From Bacilli bacterium (lineage in GTDB: Bacteria; Bacillota_I; Bacilli_A; RF39; UBA660): a stretch of DNA of 46,533 nt. Where the stretch lies: assembly GCA_017528315.1 (NCBI GenBank), contig JAFXOW010000066.1:1-46533 (forward strand), given 5' to 3'. Of the stretch, positions 17,293-23,210 are shown piece after piece; the first letter of the stretch is position 1, and each line of letters starts with the position of its first letter. Made by a program: the position numbers and the translations under genes. The notes under the pieces are model-generated. The model did not search any database, was not told where the DNA came from, and saw nothing but the letters and a program-made list of their open reading frames with translations.

Positions 17293-17321
17293 TTGACATT
17301 AGATTAAACATATATTAATAT
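17293..17321 (+). promoter_or_regulatory. Sigma-A type promoter of the adhesin gene
   Basis: A perfect TTGACA (17293-17298) and TAATAT (17316-17321) are 17 bases apart. The start codon is 40 bases downstream, leaving a leader of about 30 bases. Confidence 0.65.
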
Positions 17322-17361
17322 GACCTTGCAACCGAAAATTTGGTTGTAGATGGGGGAATAT

Positions 17362-19113
17362 ATGACAAAAATATTTGTTTTTATGTTTAGTATTATAGCA
17401 TTTATAATTTGTATAAATGTTAAAGCTGAACAATTAGTTATGAATTATTCTGGTAATCCATACTATGTTATTAGTGGTAATGGAAATTATCACTCAAGTA
17501 TTGTTACTTATTTTGACATTAATGGAGAAGTAGCTTATTGTGTTGAACCAGGTATTTTAATAACGGATTTTAATTATTATGAAGAAAGTATTAATACTTT
17601 ACCTTATAATGATAATAAAATTAATTTAATTAAACTTATAGGTTACTATGGATATGAATATCCAAATCATCAAACAAAGGAATTTAGAATGGCTACTCAA
17701 GCTTTAATATGGGAAACTATAAAGGAAGAGAGTGTTGAGTTTTATACTGAAAAAAATGGTGGAGGAAATATAGTTGATGTTTCTAATGAAAGAAATGAAA
17801 TAATGAGACTTGTTAATAACCATTATACCTTACCAGAATTTGGGAATGATTTAATTTTGTCAATTAATCAAGACAATATTTTAATTGATAATAATAATGT
17901 TTTAGCAAACTATGAAATTATTAATAGTAATCGTAACTTAGAAGTTTATAAAGAAGGAAATAATCTACATATTAAAACTAATGAAATAGGTGATTATCAA
18001 ATTACTTTAAGAAAAATAAAATATGATAATAATACGACAAGGTTATTTATTGCTAGTAATGGAGTGAGTCAAAAGTTAATGAAACTTAGGTTTGATGATA
18101 ATGTTGAAACGACTTTAAATATTCATATGGTAGGAGGAAAATTATATTTACAAAAATTGGATTATGAAACTAATACTAATAAAAGCTTAGGAAATAGCAC
18201 GCTTTTAAATGCCAAATATGGTATTTATGATCAATCAAATAATATTATCGAAGAACTAACAACAAATGAATTTGGTGAAAGTGTTAGTAGTTATTTAGCA
18301 TATGGAACATATTATTTAAAAGAAATAACTCCTAGTTATGGATACGAACTAGATTTAAATAAATATGAATTTATAGTAAATAAAGATAATTTAAATATTA
18401 ATCTTAATGTATATGAATCTTTGAAAAAACAAAATATTACTATTATTAAAACTTTAGAAGGTGATTATAGTATATTAAATGGCGAAAATGATATTACTTT
18501 TGAAATTTACTTTAAAAATAACAATTTATTATATCAAACAATTACAACTGATGAATCAGGAGTTACTAAGATAAAATTACCTTATGGAGAATATATATTT
18601 CATCAAGTAAATACTAGTGAGGGTTATTTAACAAGCGATGATTTTATAATTGAAGTTGATGAAAATACAGAAGATGTTTATAAAGTAATATTAGATAAAA
18701 GAGTTTTAGGTAAAATACAAATAATTAAAAGTGATGAAGATACAGGAGTAAGACTTGCTAATGCTTTTATAGAAGTTTATGAAGATGATGATTTAATTTA
18801 TTCAGGATATACCAATGAAGAAGGCTATATAGCATTAAATAATTTATATGTTGGAAGTTATAAAATTATAGAAAAAGAAGCTCCTTCTGGTTATATTATA
18901 AATGATAATGAATATTTAGTTGATATTACAAATGATAAACCTGATATAATAGTAGAAATAAAAAATAAACATGAAGAAGTAATAGTTCCTAATACAAGTT
19001 TAAATGAAAGCAGTAATTTAAAGATTTCTAGTATTGGAATATTCTTTATCGGATTCTTATTAATTTTACTTAGTAAAAAAGATATTCTATTTAATATAAA
19101 AAATAATTTATAA
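17362..19113 (+). CDS. Thioester-domain surface protein with SpaA/Cna-B repeats
   Basis: A secreted, wall-anchored adhesin of 583 residues. A signal peptide covers about 1-22 (IIAFIICINVKA). A thioester domain follows: Cys60 in AYCVEPG and Gln113 in ATQALIWE are the expected pair for an internal Cys-Gln thioester, which lets such proteins bond covalently to host or surface amines. Three Cna-B/SpaA-like beta domains come next (about 255-345, 350-445 and 450-535). The C-terminus is VPNTS (542-546), a hydrophobic helix and a basic tail, a likely variant sortase signal. The ATG at 17362 has GGGGGA 4 bases upstream; the earlier ATG at 17350 is just before this site and is less likely. Confidence 0.87.
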   Translation: MTKIFVFMFSIIAFIICINVKAEQLVMNYSGNPYYVISGNGNYHSSIVTYFDINGEVAYCVEPGILITDFNYYEESINTLPYNDNKINLIKLIGYYGYEYPNHQTKEFRMATQALIWETIKEESVEFYTEKNGGGNIVDVSNERNEIMRLVNNHYTLPEFGNDLILSINQDNILIDNNNVLANYEIINSNRNLEVYKEGNNLHIKTNEIGDYQITLRKIKYDNNTTRLFIASNGVSQKLMKLRFDDNVETTLNIHMVGGKLYLQKLDYETNTNKSLGNSTLLNAKYGIYDQSNNIIEELTTNEFGESVSSYLAYGTYYLKEITPSYGYELDLNKYEFIVNKDNLNINLNVYESLKKQNITIIKTLEGDYSILNGENDITFEIYFKNNNLLYQTITTDESGVTKIKLPYGEYIFHQVNTSEGYLTSDDFIIEVDENTEDVYKVILDKRVLGKIQIIKSDEDTGVRLANAFIEVYEDDDLIYSGYTNEEGYIALNNLYVGSYKIIEKEAPSGYIINDNEYLVDITNDKPDIIVEIKNKHEEVIVPNTSLNESSNLKISSIGIFFIGFLLILLSKKDILFNIKNNL

Positions 19114-19120
19114 CTAATTT

Positions 19121-19147
19121 AAAGCTAACAATATGTTGGCTTTTTAA
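19121..19147 (+). terminator. Terminator after the adhesin gene
   Basis: AAAGCTAACA (19121-19130) pairs with TGTTGGCTTT (19134-19143), one G-U pair, loop of 3, followed by T. Confidence 0.8.
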
Positions 19148-19168
19148 ATATATAAAATAAAAACATCA

Positions 19169-19174
19169 TATAAT
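19169..19174 (+). promoter_or_regulatory. -10 box placed for a leaderless zupT transcript
   Basis: TATAAT ends 5 bases before the ATG at 19180 and no Shine-Dalgarno sequence precedes that ATG. This spacing would place the transcript start on or next to the start codon. No good -35 box is visible. Confidence 0.4.
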
Positions 19175-19179
19175 TTAAT

Positions 19180-19911
19180 ATGAATAAATTTATATCAAGT
19201 TTTATTTTAACAAGTATGGCTGGACTTTCTACAGTACTTGGATTTTTTATGATTTTTTTACCTTTTCATAAAAAGAAAATAATTATTTTTTCTTTAGCTT
19301 TTTCTAGTTCTGTTATGGTTACAATATCAATAATTGATTTAATACCATCATCCTTTAATTATTTAAAAGATTATAATTTTATTTTTAAAATTTTATTAAT
19401 ATTGTTTTTTATAATACTCGGAGTATTTCTATCAAATTATATATCTCATAAGATAGATGATAATAATAATTTAAAAAAAATAGGAATAGTATCTTTAATT
19501 GCTATTATTCTTCATAATATACCAGAAGGTATAATTACATTTATGGTAAGTGGAGTTAATATATCTCTTGGAATAGAACTAGCTATTGCAATTGGAATGC
19601 ATAATATACCAGAAGGAATTAGTATTGCTATTCCTTACTTTTATGCAACCAATAAAAAATTTAAAACATTTATAATAGTTTTAATAGCTGGACTTTCAGA
19701 AGTTCTAGGAGCAATTATTTGTTTTATATTTTTAAAAAATATTGTAAATAATTTTTTTATAGGTATTTGTTTTGCTTTAATATCTGGAATAATGATTAAT
19801 ATAAGTCTAACAGAATTATTGCCAGAAGCATTAATATATAAAAATAAAAAACTAGTTGTAATTGGACTAGTTCTTGGCTGTTTAGTAATGATTATAAGTC
19901 ATATATTGTAA
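19180..19911 (+). CDS. ZIP family metal transporter (ZupT-like)
   Basis: ZIP proteins import zinc and other divalent metals across the cell membrane. The 243 residues form about eight hydrophobic segments. The two metal-site helices carry LHNIPEG (about 111-117) and MHNIPEG (about 140-146), the binuclear site of bacterial ZIPs, and SEVLGAI follows. A His/Asp-containing loop (SHKIDDNNN) lies between the third and fourth segments. Length and order fit ZupT. The gene appears to lack a Shine-Dalgarno sequence and may be leaderless. It converges with yigZ; the stop codons are one base apart. Confidence 0.9.
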   Translation: MNKFISSFILTSMAGLSTVLGFFMIFLPFHKKKIIIFSLAFSSSVMVTISIIDLIPSSFNYLKDYNFIFKILLILFFIILGVFLSNYISHKIDDNNNLKKIGIVSLIAIILHNIPEGIITFMVSGVNISLGIELAIAIGMHNIPEGISIAIPYFYATNKKFKTFIIVLIAGLSEVLGAIICFIFLKNIVNNFFIGICFALISGIMINISLTELLPEALIYKNKKLVVIGLVLGCLVMIISHIL

Positions 19912-19912
19912 A

Positions 19913-20482
19913 TTAAAAATAATTATCATTTAATATTTTATAATTAATATTATAATTATCTAATTTATTTTTTTCTAAATCATTTACTAAAACTTTAAAA
20001 GTAATATTATCTTTATAAGTTTTTTCTATAATATGTTCTTTATTAATAATATTTTCTATTAGATTAATTTCTTGATAATTAGTGGTAATTTCAATTTTAA
20101 ATAATTTTTCTAACTCAATAATATTGGTTTTTTTTAAGGCTTGACTAGTACTATTAGAATAAGCTCTGACAAGACCTGAAGCGCCTAGTTTAATCCCTCC
20201 AAAATAGCGAATAACAAAGCAAGCAATATAATTTAATTTATTTTTCTTTAGCACGTCATATATTGGCATACCAGCTGATCCATTTGGTTCATTGGCATCG
20301 CTATATTTTATTTCATTATTAATTATGTAGGCATAACAAATATGTGTAGCATCTTCATATTGCTTTTTTAATTTTTCATAATATTTTAAAAATTCATCTT
20401 TATTTTTAACTTTATATAAATAGGTAATAAATTTTGATTTATTAATTATAATTTCATTTGAAACATTTGAATTTATTATCAT
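19913..20482 (-). CDS. YigZ/IMPACT family protein (UPF0029)
   Basis: A 189-residue cytoplasmic protein of the YigZ family. The N-terminal UPF0029/IMPACT domain has THICYAYI, the family signature SDANEPNGSAGMPI (about 61-74), and VIRYFGGIKLGASGLVRAYS. A short C-terminal DUF1949 domain follows. The eukaryotic relative regulates eIF2 kinase; the bacterial role is not settled, though RNA or ribosome binding is suspected. AAGGAG precedes the ATG on the minus strand. It stands alone between zupT and recA, divergent from recA. Confidence 0.92.
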   Translation of the reverse strand: MIINSNVSNEIIINKSKFITYLYKVKNKDEFLKYYEKLKKQYEDATHICYAYIINNEIKYSDANEPNGSAGMPIYDVLKKNKLNYIACFVIRYFGGIKLGASGLVRAYSNSTSQALKKTNIIELEKLFKIEITTNYQEINLIENIINKEHIIEKTYKDNITFKVLVNDLEKNKLDNYNINYKILNDNYF

Positions 20483-20637
20483 AAAAACTCCTTTTCTTTA
20501 TTATATATTAAATATTTGAAAAAATATAGTGTAAAATTTATGTCAACATCAAAAGTTTCAAATTAGTTTTTTTAAGTAAATTTTTAATTAAAAGACACTT
20601 ATTAAATAAATAAAAGATATTAATTTAAAAAAATAAG

Positions 20638-20649
20638 GAACATATGTTT
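20638..20649. promoter_or_regulatory. LexA (DinR) SOS box
   Basis: GAACATATGTTT matches the Bacillus LexA consensus core GAACRNRYGTTY at every position. It lies 45 bases upstream of the -35 box of the recA promoter, further than the usual overlap, so it may act from a distance or mark a second start site. Confidence 0.6.
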
Positions 20650-20693
20650 TAAAAAATTTTATATTTATAAAAAAATATTTTTAATTTTTAATT

Positions 20694-20722
20694 TTGATTT
20701 ATTTTAATTAATTTGTTATAGT
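20694..20722 (+). promoter_or_regulatory. Promoter of recA
   Basis: TTGATT (20694-20699) and TATAGT (20717-20722) are 17 bases apart, 130 bases before the recA ATG. Confidence 0.5.
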
Positions 20723-20852
20723 TAATTTGTTTGGAGGTAATTATTAATTACATTAGAAGTGACAATTATATTGATAATACTTTAAATATTTGTTATTATT
20801 AAATTAGAGAAAAATCATAGTGATTTAGTCACGAAGTATTACAAGGAGGAAT

Positions 20853-21866
20853 ATGAATAATACTAAAAAAGATGCTGATGCATCACTTGAAAAGGTTTTA
20901 CAAGATTTAGAAAAACAGTTTGGAAAAGGAGCTGTAATGAGACTTGGTGATAATACTCATGCAAAAGTAGAAGTAGTATCAACAGGTAGTTTATCTTTAG
21001 ATATTGCACTTGGGGCTGGAGGATATCCTAAAGGAAGAATAATTGAAATATTTGGACCAGAATCAAGCGGTAAAACCACTTTTGCTCTTCATGCGATTGC
21101 TGAAGTTCAAAAAAAAGGAGGTAAAGCTGCTTTTATAGATGCTGAACATGCTCTTGATCCAGTTTATGCCAAAAACTTAGGTGTTAACATCAATGAACTT
21201 TTGCTTGCTCAACCTGATACCGGGGAACAAGCACTTGAAATATGTGAAGCATTAGTCCGAAGTAATGCTATTGATATAGTTGTAATTGATTCGGTTGCAG
21301 CACTTGTACCTCAAGCTGAAATAGATGGAGAAATGGGGGATTCTCACGTTGGACTTCAAGCAAGGTTAATGAGTCAAGCTTTAAGAAAACTTGGAGGAAC
21401 TATAAATAAAACTAAAACAATTGCTATTTTTATAAATCAATTAAGAGAAAAAGTTGGTATTATGTTTGGCAATCCAGAAACAACTCCTGGTGGACGAGCA
21501 CTTAAATTTTATTCGTCGGTAAGACTTGATGTTAGACGAAGTGAATCAATTAAAGTTGGAGATTCTATAATTGGAAATAAAACTACTGTTAAAGTTGTAA
21601 AAAATAAAATAGCTCCACCATTTAAAACGGCATCTGTTGATATAATGTATGGTGAAGGTGTTTCAAAAGAAGGAGAAATAATTGATCTTGGAGTTGATGC
21701 TAACGTTATAGAAAAGTCTGGATCATGGTTTTCATATAAAGGTGAAAAATTAGGTCAAGGAAAAGAAAATGTTAAATTATTATTAAAACAGAATACAGCA
21801 TTACGTGATGAATTAGAACAAAAAATTAGAGAATTTTATAATATAGACAATAATAAAGAAAGTTAA
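20853..21866 (+). CDS. recA: Recombinase RecA
   Basis: RecA forms filaments on single-stranded DNA, drives strand exchange and stimulates LexA self-cleavage. The 337 residues have the Walker A motif GPESSGKT at 68-75, [21 protein letters not shown] with the Walker B Asp, the L2 loop region ([22 protein letters not shown]) and the C-terminal domain. All family landmarks are intact. The ribosome site is a strong AAGGAGG. A LexA box lies upstream, consistent with an SOS response. A terminator overlaps its 3' end. Confidence 0.98.
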   Translation: MNNTKKDADASLEKVLQDLEKQFGKGAVMRLGDNTHAKVEVVSTGSLSLDIALGAGGYPKGRIIEIFGPESSGKTTFALHAIAEVQKKGGKAAFIDAEHALDPVYAKNLGVNINELLLAQPDTGEQALEICEALVRSNAIDIVVIDSVAALVPQAEIDGEMGDSHVGLQARLMSQALRKLGGTINKTKTIAIFINQLREKVGIMFGNPETTPGGRALKFYSSVRLDVRRSESIKVGDSIIGNKTTVKVVKNKIAPPFKTASVDIMYGEGVSKEGEIIDLGVDANVIEKSGSWFSYKGEKLGQGKENVKLLLKQNTALRDELEQKIREFYNIDNNKES

Positions 21867-21887
21867 AAAATTAATTTTCTTTTTTTG
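21855..21887 (+). terminator. Terminator overlapping the end of recA
   Basis: Bases 21855-21866 pair with 21871-21882 (12 pairs, one G-U, loop of 4), followed by a run of T. The stem begins inside the last codons of recA. Confidence 0.65.
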
Positions 21888-21933
21888 TATTCAAAAGAAT
21901 ATACATTTGCATATATTATTATGAGGAGGATTT

Positions 21934-22470
21934 ATGTCTAGTTATAGAGAAATAGTTACAAAAGCTGTTTTAGGTAAAGGGAAAAAAGTCTTTACAAACA
22001 AACATTTTATTGAAGTTGCTAATATTCCTACAAATGTCCTTGGTTGTTGGGTAATAAATCACAATTTTAAAGGTGAAAAAAATGATAATAATATCACGGT
22101 TACCGGTAGTTATGATATAAATATTTGGTATTCTTATGATAATGATACTAAAACAGATGTTGTAAAAGAAACATTTAATTATAAAGAGTCTGTTAATATT
22201 CGTGAAAAAGATGGAGTCGATTATACTGATGCATCAATTATTGTAAGAAGTTTAAAAGATCCTACTTGTAGTGAAGTATCAATTGATGAAAATAAAATTA
22301 ATTATACAGTTAAAGAAGAAATTGGTATTGAATTAGTGGGAGATACAAAAGTTAAAATTTTAGTTGATGAAGAAACTGATGATTGGGAAGAAATAGTTGA
22401 TGAGAATGAGGCTTTAGATAAAATTGATTCCGAAGTAAATGAAAATTATTTGAAGGATAAAATTAACTGA
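21934..22470 (+). CDS. cotE: Outer spore coat morphogenetic protein CotE
   Basis: CotE directs assembly of the outer spore coat in the mother cell. The 178 residues match from the first codons (SSYREIVTKAVLGKGKK), through NVLGCWVINHNF (about 35-46), YDINIWYSYDNDTKTDVV (about 62-79) and EVSIDENKINYTV, to the acidic C-terminal tail (DEETDDWEEIVDENEALD) that recruits other coat proteins. Length is normal. The ribosome site is GAGGAGG. CotE is largely confined to Bacilli, so it helps place the organism. It stands between the recA and cotE terminators and must have its own promoter in the 67-base gap; none is clear. Confidence 0.95.
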   Translation: MSSYREIVTKAVLGKGKKVFTNKHFIEVANIPTNVLGCWVINHNFKGEKNDNNITVTGSYDINIWYSYDNDTKTDVVKETFNYKESVNIREKDGVDYTDASIIVRSLKDPTCSEVSIDENKINYTVKEEIGIELVGDTKVKILVDEETDDWEEIVDENEALDKIDSEVNENYLKDKIN

Positions 22471-22500
22471 ACCATAAAGTAAAAAAAACTTTATGGTTTT
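22470..22500 (+). terminator. Terminator after cotE
   Basis: An 11-bp perfect stem (22470-22480 and 22488-22498) with a 7-A loop begins on the last base of the cotE stop codon and is followed by TT. Confidence 0.75.
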
Positions 22501-22640
22501 ATATATCAAATTAATTATTTAAGATAGACATAGAGAGTAAAATAAAAAAACAACTAGACAATTTATTAATTACATTAATTATACTCAAAATTATATTTAT
22601 AATATTATCAATACCTAATATAAATATAAATTAAATATTT

Positions 22641-22677
22641 AAATAAAGACGAGATTTAAGTTGTCTTTATTTTTTTA
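22641..22677 (+). terminator. Second terminator in the cotE-rel gap
   Basis: AAATAAAGAC (22641-22650) pairs perfectly with GTCTTTATTT (22663-22672), loop 12, followed by T. No protein gene lies between it and the cotE terminator, so it may end a small RNA from 22500-22640 or insulate the RNA region that follows. Confidence 0.65.
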
Positions 22678-22687
22678 TTATAAAGAT

Positions 22688-22710
22688 TGTAAATATTTGT
22701 CAAAGTATTA
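22688..22710 (+). repeat. 23-nt exact repeat, copy 1
   Basis: These 23 bases, with the core TTTGTCAAAGTATTA, recur exactly at 46205-46227. This copy lies 32 bases before the first hairpin of the structured RNA region. The core has a TTGTCA that could be a -35 element. Confidence 0.7.
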
Positions 22711-22741
22711 TTTTTATAGGAGCGTTAGAATTTTCTTTTGG

Positions 22742-23048
22742 TACCTTTCTTTTATAAAAGAAAGGTAAAAATGGATGAAACTGATATTCTTATATCTGAT
22801 ATTAGATATGAGAGGGAAACATTTATCATGATAAATGTTAATTGAATATCCTATAAAACATATTTTATAGGGTAAGGTGCAACTATTGCAATAGTTGCAA
22901 GAATACCAACAATAGATACATATATTGCAGGAAAGATATTTTGTAAGTGTAAAAAGGAGCTTTAAATTCCCAGTAATTTAAAGTAAAAATTTTCATATCT
23001 ACTAGTAGATATAAAAATAACAAATTACATATAAGATATCTTATATGT
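22742..23048 (+). ncRNA. Candidate large structured RNA: nine consecutive hairpins
   Basis: Nine hairpins lie end to end: 22742-22767 (perfect 26-nt palindrome), 22788-22813 (10 bp, one G-U), 22818-22839 (perfect 22), 22847-22874 (12 bp, one G-U), 22878-22899 (perfect 22), 22910-22927 (5 bp), 22959-22984 (10 bp, one G-U), 22995-23012 (perfect 18) and 23027-23048 (perfect 22). Arms differ in sequence, so these are not repeats of one element. Each non-Watson-Crick pair is G-U on the + strand and would be A-C on the other, which indicates a + strand RNA. Centres are mostly 28-34 bases apart. No coding frame is present. The transcript may start near 22710-22725 and run to T-rich sequence near 23130-23150. 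I do not recognise an established RNA family. Confidence 0.6.
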
Positions 23049-23164
23049 GTAATAAATAAAGTTATTAAATTGAATAATACTTAAAGAAGGTGTAGTTTTC
23101 CTGTTGAATTGCAATATATTTATATTATTTTATTTGTTTTTTTAAATCTAATTATAATTATTAA

Positions 23165-23193
23165 TTTACATCTTTTTTTATAAATGATATAAT
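23165..23193 (+). promoter_or_regulatory. Promoter of rel
   Basis: TTTACA (23165-23170) and TATAAT (23188-23193) are 17 bases apart, 17 bases before the rel ATG. Confidence 0.6.
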
Positions 23194-23210
23194 TTAGAAA
23201 AGAGGAAGAT

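Larger units (their letters stand above)
17007..17349 (+). other. Intergenic region upstream of the thioester adhesin
   Basis: This 343-base gap is extremely AT-rich and has no plausible coding frame. It holds a strong hairpin (17120-17163), a good promoter (17293-17321) and, in the expected leader, a small hairpin made of CAACC and GGTTG. Near 17063 it has a CTAGACAATT motif that recurs near 22554. Confidence 0.5.
20483..20852 (+). other. Intergenic region upstream of recA
   Basis: The 370-base gap is AT-rich with no convincing gene. It holds a LexA box, a promoter, and a leader of about 120 bases with a GTGA/TCAC hairpin just before the recA ribosome site. A GGAGG near 20732 has no usable start codon after it. 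Confidence 0.5.

Noticed and set aside
20732-20800. GGAGG in the recA leader as the ribosome site of a small gene
   Set aside because: No ATG, GTG or TTG lies at a usable distance; only an ATT-started 19-codon frame follows.
21896-21917. Sigma-E-like promoter (GTATTCA with GCATATATT) upstream of cotE
   Set aside because: The start site would fall in the GAGGAGG ribosome site; composition makes such matches likely by chance.
22742-23048. Reading the hairpin region as a CRISPR array or as REP/BIME repeats
   Set aside because: The arms of successive hairpins have different sequences, there is no common repeat unit, and the spacing is not constant.
22742-23048. Reading the hairpin region as RNase P RNA, tmRNA, SRP RNA or 6S RNA
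   Set aside because: None of the sequence landmarks I know for these RNAs could be found, such as the GAGGAAAGTCC of RNase P RNA. This is by eye only; Infernal would settle it.
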